From an uncultured Bacillota bacterium (GTDB lineage: Bacteria > Bacillota_I > Bacilli_A > RF39 > UBA660), in assembly GCA_948466255.1 (NCBI GenBank), contig CAOJZV010000011.1, forward strand, positions 1-35,639: a stretch of 35,639 bases of DNA, given 5' to 3'. This document shows positions 16,549-23,358 of the stretch, in pieces; the first letter of the stretch is position 1; each line of letters opens with the position of its first letter. The position numbers and the translations under genes were made by a program. The notes beneath the pieces are model-generated. The model saw only the letters and a list, made by a program, of their open reading frames with translations, did no database searches and was not told the DNA's origin.

Positions 16549-16632
16549 ATGACAAAAAAAGATTTTTTAATCCTAGTATTGCTTGTAATTATCATTTTAT
16601 TAGTTGCTCTTCTTTGGAAGAGTCTTAATTAA
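16549..16632 (+). CDS. Small hydrophobic peptide, candidate type I toxin (locus A)
   Basis: This 27-residue frame starts MTKKDF, continues as an unbroken run of Leu, Ile and Val with one Ala (about residues 6-22), and ends LLWKSLN: a single membrane helix with charged or polar ends. A full AGGAGG (16534) lies nine bases ahead of ATG 16549. CCTATTT (16502) can pair with AAATAGG (16530), covering part of that site. GGAAACATTGTAAC (16473) in the leader is the exact complement of 16696-16709 at the mRNA 3' end, and GTGTCTGCC (16495) pairs with GGTAGACAT (16681) with two wobbles. Inert full-length mRNA, small membrane peptide and a reverse-strand RNA are the marks of type I toxins. It does not match Fst, TxpA, BsrG or Ldr as I know them. 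Confidence 0.7.
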   Translation: MTKKDFLILVLLVIIILLVALLWKSLN

Positions 16633-16633
16633 T

Positions 16634-16733
16634 AGAGAAAGACACCCCGATAGGAGTGTCTTTCTCTAACCAAAAATTAGGGTAGACATTGATATGTTAC
16701 AATGTTTCCTTTTTTTATGAGATTTCTCTCACT
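16634..16733 (-). ncRNA. Antitoxin RNA candidate of locus A
   Basis: A reverse-strand promoter (TTGCAT, 17 bases, TATATT) predicts a start near 16733. The RNA opens with a TGAGA-GAAA-TCTCA hairpin, then an A-rich stretch and GGAAACATTGTAAC, the same sequence as the toxin leader, so it is complementary to the toxin mRNA 3' end. A 12-bp hairpin, AGAGAAAGACAC with its complement (16634-16667), is a likely 3' end, although no clean T run follows it on this strand, so the end point is uncertain. Confidence 0.6.
16683..16716 (+). terminator. Terminator of toxin mRNA, locus A
   Basis: ACATTG (16686) pairs with CAATGT (16700), extended by two pairs, and seven T follow at 16710-16716. The same 3' bases are those that can pair with the toxin leader. 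Confidence 0.65.
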
Positions 16734-16739
16734 AATTAA

Positions 16740-16768
16740 AATATACCATATTTAATAAAAATATGCAA
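16740..16768 (-). promoter_or_regulatory. Promoter of antitoxin RNA, locus A
   Basis: Reverse strand: TTGCAT at 16768-16763, a 17-base spacer and TATATT at 16745-16740. Confidence 0.6.
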
Positions 16769-16784
16769 TAAGTGAGTTAAAATA

Positions 16785-16813
16785 TTGACTACCAAACAGT
16801 CGTTTGGTAAAAT
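16785..16813 (+). promoter_or_regulatory. priA promoter with perfect palindromic operator
   Basis: TTGACT (16785), a 17-base spacer and TAAAAT (16808). The spacer is occupied by TACCAAAC-AGTC-GTTTGGTA (16790-16809), an 8-bp perfect inverted repeat around four bases, in the style of TetR/AcrR-family operators. It overlaps both promoter boxes, so a bound protein would block transcription. No such regulator is in the window. Confidence 0.65.
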
Positions 16814-16839
16814 TAAATTACAGGCTAGGTGGTGATTTG

Positions 16840-18996
16840 ATGTATGCAGAAGTATTAGTAGAAATAAAAGCTAAGGCTATTGATAAAACTTTTACTTATA
16901 AAATTCCTGATGGAATTAATTTAGAAGTAGGAGTTAGAGTTTTAGTACCTTTTGGTAAAAGAAGGTTAGAAGGTTTTGTTTTAAATATTACTAATGAAGG
17001 CAACTTTGATTATGAACTTAAAGAAATTGTTTCTGTTATTGATGATAAACCGGTTATTAATGAAGAGATGTTAAGACTAGGTGAGTATATTAGTAAAAAA
17101 ACTTTATCACCGCTAATAACTGCATATCAAACAATGTTACCTAGAGCTTTGAAAGCTAAAAATGGATTTAGCGTTAATAAAAAATATATTAGTTATTTAG
17201 TTATAGATAAAGATGGCTTTGATTTAAAAACTATTAAACAAAAGGAAATTTATAATTTTGTAAAAGAAGGTAAAAAAGTTTTAAAACAGGAAGCTAATTT
17301 AATTTCAGCTTCAGCTACTAAGACTTTAATAAATAAAGGTTATCTTAAAGAAATAAAAGAAGAAATTTATCGTTTAGATGAGACCCTTGAAAAAGAAAAG
17401 ATAGAATATGAACTTACTGATAATCAAAAGAAAGTTTTGGATAGGGTGGATTTTTCTTCTTTTAAACCTTATTTATTACATGGTGTTACTGGAAGCGGTA
17501 AAACTTTAGTTTATATTAAGATGATTGAGAAAGTTTTAAAAGAGGGTAAGGAAGCTATTTTATTAGTTCCTGAAATTAGTTTAACTCCGCAAATGGTTAG
17601 TATATTTAAAAAACAATTTGGTAAAGTTGTAGCTATCTTACATAGCTCACTTAGTAATGGCGAAAAGTATGATGAATGGCGTAAGATTGAAAATGGTGAT
17701 GCGAAAGTTGTAGTTGGAGCTAGAAGTGCGATATTTGCTCCGTTTACTAATTTAGGAATTATTATTATTGATGAGGAACATTCTTCTACTTATAAACAAG
17801 ATAATTTACCTAAATATAGTGCGATTGATGTAGCTATATGGAGAGGAAAAAATTATAATATTCCGGTTGTTTTAGGTAGTGCAACTCCAAGTATTGAAAG
17901 TTATACTAGAGCTATTACGGGTACTTATGAACTTTTAGAAATGCCTTTTAGAGTTAATCATAATTTACCTGATGTAACTTTAATTAATATGAAGGATGAA
18001 TTTAAAAAAGGTAATAGGGTATTTTCTTCAGATTTTATTAATAAAATGAATGAAAGATTAGAAAAGGGTGAGCAAGTAATTGTTTTACTTAATCGCCGTG
18101 GTTTTTCAACGGTTATGACTTGTAAGGAATGTGGTTATACGCATAAATGTCCTAATTGTGATATCCCACTTACTTATCATAAAACTTCTAATAGTATGAA
18201 GTGTCATTATTGTGATTATCAGACTAGTAAATTATTAACTTGTCCAGAATGTCATAGTAAAAATATTAATTCTTTTGGTATGGGAACTGAAAAGTTAGAA
18301 TCTTTAATTAATGAAACTTTTCCTTTAGCTAATGTTATAAGGATGGATGTAGATACAACTAGAAGAAAAGGGTCCCACGCGCGAATTATCAATGATTTCA
18401 AAGAGGGAAAATATAATGTTCTTTTAGGAACGCAAATGATTTCTAAAGGTTTAGATTTTTCTAATGTAACTTTAGTGGCGGTTGTAAATGGAGATAGTTC
18501 TTTAAATATTCCAGATTTTAGAAGTGCGGAAAGGACATTTCAATTATTAAATCAGGTGGCTGGTAGGGCAGGCCGCGGTGATAAAAAAGGCGAAGTTATT
18601 ATTCAAGGATTTAATATGGATCATTACAGTATTGTTTGTGCAAGTAAACATGATTATAGTTCTTTTTATAAAGAAGAAATGAAAATTAGAAAAGCCTTAA
18701 AATATCCACCATATTATAATCTTTGTAGTATTAAAATAAGTGGCAAAAATTATGAAACAGTTATTTCTGAAGCCGATAAGATTTCTTCTTATTTAAGAAA
18801 AGAAATTAGTGATAATATTATTTTAGGACCTAGTGCGGCTAATATTCCTAAGATTAATAATATTTATTATGTAGGCATTATTATTAAGTTTAAACAGACT
18901 AAAGAAATTATTTCAGCTTTAAAATTTATTAATGATAAATATAAAACAAATAGCAAGGTTATGGTAGAAGTAGATTTAAATCCAATAAAATTATAG
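16840..18996 (+). CDS. priA: Primosomal replication restart helicase PriA
   Basis: PriA reloads the replisome at collapsed forks. The 718-residue protein has an N-terminal DNA-binding domain starting YAEVLVEIKAKAIDKTFTY, a superfamily 2 helicase core with Walker A HGVTGSGKTLVY and Walker B IIIDEEHSSTYKQ, and a zinc-binding insert with eight Cys (CKECGYTHKCPNC, CHYCDYQTSKLLTCPECH). The end of the core has GRAGRGDKKGEVIIQ. Start ATG 16840 follows GGTGGTGATTTG; the longer reading from 16804 begins inside the promoter. It is followed 56 bases later by fmt, a common Firmicutes neighbour. Confidence 0.96.
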   Translation: MYAEVLVEIKAKAIDKTFTYKIPDGINLEVGVRVLVPFGKRRLEGFVLNITNEGNFDYELKEIVSVIDDKPVINEEMLRLGEYISKKTLSPLITAYQTMLPRALKAKNGFSVNKKYISYLVIDKDGFDLKTIKQKEIYNFVKEGKKVLKQEANLISASATKTLINKGYLKEIKEEIYRLDETLEKEKIEYELTDNQKKVLDRVDFSSFKPYLLHGVTGSGKTLVYIKMIEKVLKEGKEAILLVPEISLTPQMVSIFKKQFGKVVAILHSSLSNGEKYDEWRKIENGDAKVVVGARSAIFAPFTNLGIIIIDEEHSSTYKQDNLPKYSAIDVAIWRGKNYNIPVVLGSATPSIESYTRAITGTYELLEMPFRVNHNLPDVTLINMKDEFKKGNRVFSSDFINKMNERLEKGEQVIVLLNRRGFSTVMTCKECGYTHKCPNCDIPLTYHKTSNSMKCHYCDYQTSKLLTCPECHSKNINSFGMGTEKLESLINETFPLANVIRMDVDTTRRKGSHARIINDFKEGKYNVLLGTQMISKGLDFSNVTLVAVVNGDSSLNIPDFRSAERTFQLLNQVAGRAGRGDKKGEVIIQGFNMDHYSIVCASKHDYSSFYKEEMKIRKALKYPPYYNLCSIKISGKNYETVISEADKISSYLRKEISDNIILGPSAANIPKINNIYYVGIIIKFKQTKEIISALKFINDKYKTNSKVMVEVDLNPIKL

Positions 18997-19052
18997 TTAT
19001 TTATGCGGATATGTGGTAAAATGTAATATAGAGTAAAGATAGGAGGAAAAGT

Positions 19053-20009
19053 ATGGATTTTGATAAGATTAACATAGTAAAAGAACCAACTATTATTTTC
19101 ATGGGGACTCCTGATTTTAGTGTACCTGTTTTAGAAGGGTTAATTTCTAAATATAAAGTTAGAGCTATAGTAACGCAGCCTGATAAACCTGTGGGTAGAA
19201 AAGGTGAACTTAAACCAACTCCAATTAAAGAAGTAGCTATGGAATATAATATTTTATGTCTGCAGCCAGTTAAAATTAAAGATGCACTTCAAGAAATTAA
19301 TGCTTTAGAACCAGATTTAATTGTTACTTGTGCATATGGTCAAATTTTACCTTTAGAACTATTATTAATTCCAAGATTAGGATGTATTAATGTTCATGCC
19401 TCATTACTACCTAAATTACGTGGAGGAGCTCCTATTCATAGGGCAATCATTGAAGGGCATTTTAAAACCGGAATTACAATTATGTATATGGCTGAAGGAA
19501 TGGATTCAGGCGATATAATTAGTACGAAAGAAGTTATAATAGAAGAGGATGATACAGCTGCAAGCTTACATGATAAATTAAGCGTTGTTGGTCGTGATTT
19601 ATTATTAGAAACAATGCCTAGTATTTTAGACGGTACTAATAGTAGAACTCCTCAAGATGAATCGGAGGCTACTTTTGCTTTTGTAATTAAAAGAGAAGAT
19701 GAAAAATTAGATTTTTTGAAAACTAAAAGACAAATTGTTAATCAAGTACGTGGTTTAAATTCATGGCCTGGTGCTTACTGCGTGTTTGAAGATAAGGTTA
19801 TGAAAGTATGGAAATGCAAGCGTGGTGAAAATATATTTGATGATAAATTTCCTGGTGAAATAACGGCTATATATGATGATGGATTTGGAGTAAAAGTAGG
19901 TAATGGTGAAGTTACCTTTACTGAAATTCAACTTGCTGGTAAAGGTAAAATGAAAGCTAGTGACTTTGTTAATGGTCATAAGGATTTAGTAGGGAAAATA
20001 CTTAAGTAG
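19053..20009 (+). CDS. fmt: Methionyl-tRNA formyltransferase
   Basis: Fmt formylates Met-tRNA(fMet) with 10-formyltetrahydrofolate for initiation. The catalytic block INVHASLLPKLRGGAPI (N113, H115) and GMDSGDI (D151) are present, as is the N-terminal IIFMGTPDFSVPVLE Rossmann start and the C-terminal RGLNSWPGAY OB-domain. The 318-residue length is normal. ATG 19053 follows AGGAGGAAAAGT. A short N-terminal extension (about ten residues) precedes the usual first strand. It lies downstream of priA and is followed after seven bases by a membrane gene, suggesting one operon. Confidence 0.96.
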   Translation: MDFDKINIVKEPTIIFMGTPDFSVPVLEGLISKYKVRAIVTQPDKPVGRKGELKPTPIKEVAMEYNILCLQPVKIKDALQEINALEPDLIVTCAYGQILPLELLLIPRLGCINVHASLLPKLRGGAPIHRAIIEGHFKTGITIMYMAEGMDSGDIISTKEVIIEEDDTAASLHDKLSVVGRDLLLETMPSILDGTNSRTPQDESEATFAFVIKREDEKLDFLKTKRQIVNQVRGLNSWPGAYCVFEDKVMKVWKCKRGENIFDDKFPGEITAIYDDGFGVKVGNGEVTFTEIQLAGKGKMKASDFVNGHKDLVGKILK

Positions 20010-20016
20010 GTGAAGT

Positions 20017-20721
20017 ATGTTTAAAAAAATAAAAGAAAATGAAAAGTATCAGAAGTTTAAAGAACTTTGGGCTAATGAAAGAACACATTCAATTATTGTA
20101 TTAGGACTTTGGTTAATATTTTTTGCAGTCTTAGTTTTATTTATTAGAACTACAGCTCCAACCCCAACTTCTAATGATACAATTAATGATGTTGTTGGTA
20201 CTAATTTTGATAAAATGAGTAATTATAGTTTTAGTGCTAATTCAGATAATGTCCAAGTAAATGGTTTTGTTTATAATGATAATATGGAATTTATTTTAAA
20301 TAATCAAAGGTATTATGTTGATAATGATGTTTATTTAATTAGCGGAGATAAAGCAGAAAAAAAAGATTTTGATTTAAGTTTTTTAAAAATAAATGCGAAG
20401 ATGCTTGATAATTTATTAGGTGAACTTAAAGGAACTGAAAAAGATGGTTATACACAATACTTAGTTCCTCTTGATAGATTTATCAATTTATATGAAATTG
20501 ATACTGAAGCAGATTTATCTAAAGCTATGAGTTATAATATACTTGTTAATGTTTATAAAAATAAAGATGATAGTATTAAAGGTGTTATTTTAGATTTAAC
20601 CAATTATAGATTATTTAGATTTAATGATAATAAACCATTTGTGGTGACAATTTATTATTATAATATAAATAATGTTTCAGATTTTACAAAAGAATATGAA
20701 AAAATGGTGGGAGGTAAATAA
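20017..20721 (+). CDS. Unknown single-pass extracellular protein
   Basis: I do not recognise a family. The 234-residue protein has a cytoplasmic basic tail (about 1-25), one membrane segment (about 27-47, GLWLIFFAVLVLFI), and an extracytoplasmic domain of about 185 residues rich in Asp, Asn and Tyr, with alternating polar and hydrophobic residues suggesting beta strands. No Cys or catalytic motif stands out. It begins seven bases after fmt, with AGGTGAAGT as ribosome site. Its stop overlaps the next start (TAATG), so the two are translated together and their products may interact. Confidence 0.8.
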   Translation: MFKKIKENEKYQKFKELWANERTHSIIVLGLWLIFFAVLVLFIRTTAPTPTSNDTINDVVGTNFDKMSNYSFSANSDNVQVNGFVYNDNMEFILNNQRYYVDNDVYLISGDKAEKKDFDLSFLKINAKMLDNLLGELKGTEKDGYTQYLVPLDRFINLYEIDTEADLSKAMSYNILVNVYKNKDDSIKGVILDLTNYRLFRFNDNKPFVVTIYYYNINNVSDFTKEYEKMVGGK

Positions 20722-21029
20722 TGACTATTCAACTTGTAATATTTTTAATCGCTTTAATCGCAGTAATTTTCTTTTTTAAGAATTTTAATGCATGTGTATA
20801 TTTTGTGGTAATTGTGGATATTTTCTTAAGAATTGTAGCTTATTTAAAATTACATTATTTAAAAAGTGATGCATTTAGTTTCTTTGGATATATTCCTTCA
20901 GATGTACCGGCTATTATTAATAGTTTTGATCTAGGAATGTTTAATGAGATCTTAATGCTTGTTTATGTAATTGTCTATATTATTTTTGAAGTATTAATGA
21001 TTAGATTTTTTGTTAAAAGAAAATTTTAG
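20721..21029 (+). CDS. Unknown small integral membrane protein
   Basis: The 102-residue protein has about three or four membrane segments: residues 3-19, 24-43, and 76-98, ending RFFVKRKF. No family recognised. Its ATG overlaps the stop of the previous gene by one base, a strong sign of translational coupling with the extracellular partner upstream. The pair ends at the terminator at 21028, so priA-fmt-20017-20721 probably form one transcript. A membrane-bound two-part sensor or envelope complex is one idea, not supported by a motif. Confidence 0.75.
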   Translation: MTIQLVIFLIALIAVIFFFKNFNACVYFVVIVDIFLRIVAYLKLHYLKSDAFSFFGYIPSDVPAIINSFDLGMFNEILMLVYVIVYIIFEVLMIRFFVKRKF

Positions 21030-21048
21030 AACCAGTAGGTTCTTTTTT
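21028..21048 (+). terminator. Intrinsic terminator of the priA-fmt unit
   Basis: AGAACC-AGTA-GGTTCT followed by five T, starting at the stop codon and ending 34 bases before the second poly-G promoter. Confidence 0.85.
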
Positions 21049-21081
21049 ACACCAATTTACATATTTTCCCCTTAAAACCAC

Positions 21082-21113
21082 TTGCCAAAACCAGGGGGGG
21101 GGGGGGGTATAAT
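21082..21113 (+). promoter_or_regulatory. Poly-G spacer promoter, copy 2 (14 G)
   Basis: TTGCCA (21082-21087), AAACCA, fourteen G (21094-21107) and TATAAT (21108-21113); spacer 20 bases, as in copies 1 and 3. It is followed by a leader of about 95 bases, longer than at the other copies, and AGGAGGAAGT ahead of ATG 21214. Confidence 0.85.
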
Positions 21114-21213
21114 AGAATTACAGATGTAATGGGCATTGAATAAAGTGTCATTATTCGTTATAACGGTATAAGAATAGAAGAGATCCATAATAATAATGGT
21201 AGGAGGAAGTAAA

Positions 21214-22203
21214 ATGAGCCAAAATAAAAAGAACAATATAATAATAGGAAGTTTATGTGGAATACTTTTATTAATGGTAATAGGATATGCGGCATTTAGT
21301 AGCGTCCTAAAAATAAACGGGACAACAGGTATAAGTTCAGACTGGGATGTAAAAATAACAAATATTCAGGAAGGAATAAAGATAGGCTCGGCAGCAACAG
21401 TTTTAAAAGAAAATGGGGAAGCAGATATGTCATATGAAAACTTAAGTGCGACCTTTAAAACGAATTTAGCAAGCCCGGGAGATAGTATAGAATATATAAT
21501 CACAGTAACCAATAACGGAACATTTGATGCGAAGTTAGATAGTATAACATTATCAGATCTAGATAATGAATATATAATATTTGAAACAAGTGGATTAAAG
21601 GAAAATGACACATTAGAGAAAAATACAAGTAAAACATTAACAGTAAAAGTAACATTTAAGGATGTAACAATAAATAAAATGAATCCGTCCACATCGAGTT
21701 TAACAGTAACCTTAGATTTTTCACAAGACGGTGGAAATGGAACAGTAACACCAACCCCACAATTAAAAACAGTATATGCATATCACACAGATATAAAAAC
21801 AATAGGGACAAGCAAATTAACGGAATCAGAATATAAAACAAATTATACCGAATTAGAAACATATCAAACAGGTAGAGCATGGTTTTTAAAATATGATCTA
21901 GATGCGGCAGGAATAATCCAAAATGCATATGCGTGTATGAAATATGCATTTATAGATGAACCAGTATGTATGCAAGGAGGAAGTACTGACTATTATGCTT
22001 CAAATAAATCTATACTAGAAGGTTTACAAACAACATTCGTGGAAAATGCAGGCAGTTGTTCTTTGGGTGATTCCCCTTCGGATTGTTCTGTTGGTTATCT
22101 TCGTGTCCGTGCTAGTTCCACTGGCGGTGTGAACACGCGCGATACTAACACTAACATTAGTTGTGGTGTCAATTCTGAAGGCAATGTGAACTGTTATGCG
22201 TAA
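21214..22203 (+). CDS. Exported TasA/CalY-like protein with divergent C-terminus
   Basis: The 329-residue protein has a short basic tail and a membrane segment ending GYAAFSSVLKINGTTGI, the leader style shared with the other poly-G genes. Residues about 30-175 form a beta-sandwich-like domain with SPGDSIEYIITVTNNGTFDAKL, like SipW-dependent TasA/CalY or DUF11-type domains. After a TPTP linker comes a region with YKTNYTELETYQT and a Cys-rich end (MQGGSTDYYAS, SCSLGDSPSDCSVGYLRV, NISCGVNSEGNVNCYA). From about 21990 the DNA changes from A-ending codons to a GC-richer, T/C-ending style (32 of 60 bases are G or C at 22081-22140). ATG 21214 follows AGGAGG. Probably a surface fibre or pilin-like protein. 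Confidence 0.8.
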   Translation: MSQNKKNNIIIGSLCGILLLMVIGYAAFSSVLKINGTTGISSDWDVKITNIQEGIKIGSAATVLKENGEADMSYENLSATFKTNLASPGDSIEYIITVTNNGTFDAKLDSITLSDLDNEYIIFETSGLKENDTLEKNTSKTLTVKVTFKDVTINKMNPSTSSLTVTLDFSQDGGNGTVTPTPQLKTVYAYHTDIKTIGTSKLTESEYKTNYTELETYQTGRAWFLKYDLDAAGIIQNAYACMKYAFIDEPVCMQGGSTDYYASNKSILEGLQTTFVENAGSCSLGDSPSDCSVGYLRVRASSTGGVNTRDTNTNISCGVNSEGNVNCYA

Positions 22204-22351
22204 GCTTGCTTGAGCGACATCTTTAAATCTAAAATCTAATTTTACGAAACAAAATTTATCACTCGCAATACAAATTAACGATGAGAAAACTAGAAAATGT
22301 TAAAGATGAACTAGAAAACTTTTCTTTAATGTTAAAAACAGAAAAAGGTAG

Positions 22352-22394
22352 AGAACGTTTGTATCTATCTTTTTTTTTGTGTATGTGCTATACT
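22352..22394 (+). promoter_or_regulatory. ruvA promoter with candidate LexA-type box
   Basis: GAACGTTTGTATCTATC lies 37 bases ahead of the -10 TATACT (22389). The identical 22-base block (22352-22373) recurs at 23359 at the same distance to its -10. GAAC-GTTT-GTAT is near the Firmicutes SOS box GAACNNNNGTTC, with one mismatch in the right half. ruvAB is a known LexA target in Bacillus. Confidence 0.55.
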
Positions 22395-22409
22395 AAAGTA
22401 GGTGATAAT

Positions 22410-22961
22410 ATGTATGCTTATATAAAAGGAACTGTTAAGGAAATAGATAGTAGCTATATTGTGGTTGATAATAATGGAATAGGATATTTAATCTATACAG
22501 CTAATCCTTATTCATTTAATATTGGTGAAGAATATACTATTTATTTATATCAATATGTTAGAGAAGATGAAATTAGTCTATATGGCTTTAAAACTTTAGA
22601 TGAAAAAGATTTATTCTTAAAACTTATAAGTGTTAAAGGATTAGGCTGTAAAATGGCTTTACCTATGATTGCTTCTGGTTCTACTGAAGGGATTGTCGAT
22701 GCGATTGAAAGAGAAAATATTTTATATTTAAAAAAATTCCCTAAAATTGGAGAGAAAGTTGCAAGACAAATTATTTTAGATTTAAAAGGTAAATTAGTAC
22801 CTAAAGGTGAAGTTCAAACTAATAATTTTGATGAACTTACTGAGGCTTTAAAAAGTCTTGGTTATAAAGTATCTGACATTAATAAAATAACAAAAATGAT
22901 TAATCCGGCTGATGATATTGAAGTTCAAATTAAAGAATCTTTAAAACTTTTGCTTAAATAG
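22410..22961 (+). CDS. ruvA: Holliday junction branch migration subunit RuvA
   Basis: RuvA binds four-way junctions as a tetramer and loads the RuvB motor. ATG 22410 follows AGGTGATA and gives 183 residues beginning MYAYIKGTVKEID, the normal RuvA start; a longer reading from 22281 adds sequence foreign to the family that runs through the promoter. The OB domain ends YGFKTLDEKDLFLKLISVKGLG, the two helix-hairpin-helix motifs are VKGLGCKMALPMI and FPKIGEKVARQIILDLKGK, and the C-terminal RuvB-binding domain follows. A toxin-antitoxin locus and a small membrane gene now separate it from ruvB, so the two are transcribed separately. Confidence 0.96.
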   Translation: MYAYIKGTVKEIDSSYIVVDNNGIGYLIYTANPYSFNIGEEYTIYLYQYVREDEISLYGFKTLDEKDLFLKLISVKGLGCKMALPMIASGSTEGIVDAIERENILYLKKFPKIGEKVARQIILDLKGKLVPKGEVQTNNFDELTEALKSLGYKVSDINKITKMINPADDIEVQIKESLKLLLK

Positions 22962-22983
22962 TAACTTTTAGTTATATAATAAA

Positions 22984-23012
22984 TTGAAAAATATTTAAAA
23001 TTATGTTATAAT
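22984..23012 (+). promoter_or_regulatory. Promoter of antitoxin RNA, locus B
   Basis: TTGAAA at 22984, a 17-base spacer and a perfect TATAAT at 23007; start of RNA expected near 23019. Confidence 0.75.
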
Positions 23013-23018
23013 GTATTT

Positions 23019-23133
23019 GTCAAGGAAACTTGCATAAAATAAAAAAAGGATATGCCTGACTTTTGCACGGTTAGGTGTAATCCTTATTTGGTGTACACAC
23101 TAATACTCTAGCTGAGCGTTAGTGTGCTTTTTC
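23019..23133 (+). ncRNA. Antitoxin RNA candidate of locus B
   Basis: The RNA opens with CAAG-GAAA-CTTG (23021-23032), then a long A-rich stretch, then GGATATG, TGAC and GTTAGGTG, which repeat the toxin leader and are complementary to the toxin mRNA 3' end. It ends in the hairpin CACACTAA (23096) with TTAGTGTG (23119), extended by CTC/GAG, followed by CTTTTTCTTT. Promoter, length (about 115 bases), convergent direction and shared elements match locus A. Confidence 0.7.
23041..23085 (-). terminator. Terminator of toxin mRNA, locus B
   Basis: On the reverse strand AAGGAT (23085-23080) can pair with ATCCTT (23051-23046), followed by seven T (complement of 23047-23041). The loop is long, so termination here is plausible rather than sure. 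Confidence 0.45.
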
Positions 23134-23134
23134 T

Positions 23135-23221
23135 TTAAAATAGAAATTTGTACATTAGTACAAATACTAAAATAAAGAGGAGTAATATAACAAAAGAAAG
23201 AAATTTTTCTCTCTTCGTCAT
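23135..23221 (-). CDS. Small hydrophobic peptide, candidate type I toxin (locus B)
   Basis: This 28-residue frame starts MTKREKFLSF, continues as one hydrophobic helix of Val, Leu, Ile and Phe, and ends VLMYKFLF. AGGAGGTGAT precedes ATG (23221) by a good distance; CACCTCCTTT can pair with AAAGGAGTG (23250-23258), hiding the site in a hairpin with one bulge. In the mRNA, GGGTATGTTTGAC of the leader (23283-23271) pairs along 13 bases, three of them wobbles, with the 3' end (23060-23048), and GTTAGGTG (23266-23259) pairs perfectly with CACCTAAC (23077-23070). The N-terminus MTK, size, and this end-to-end pairing match the peptide at 16549. An in-frame ATG two codons upstream is too close to the ribosome site. 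Confidence 0.72.
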   Translation of the reverse strand: MTKREKFLSFVILLLFILVFVLMYKFLF

Positions 23222-23290
23222 ACGCATCACCTCCTTTACATTTTCATGAAAAGGAGTGCACCTAACGCTGGTCAAACATACCCTATAATT

Positions 23291-23319
23291 ATTATACTAC
23301 AAGTTAATCGTGGCAACAA
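23291..23319 (-). promoter_or_regulatory. Promoter of toxin mRNA, locus B
   Basis: Reverse strand: TTGTTG at 23319-23314, a 17-base spacer and TATAAT at 23296-23291; RNA would start near 23284, right at the leader block that pairs with the 3' end. Confidence 0.65.
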
Positions 23320-23358
23320 GAGAACAGTGACACTTTTAATAAAAAAATTTAATTTTAT

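Noticed and set aside
22281-22409. N-terminal extension of RuvA from ATG 22281
   Set aside because: The added residues do not belong to RuvA, the stretch holds the promoter and repeat block, and ATG 22410 has a good ribosome site and gives the normal start.
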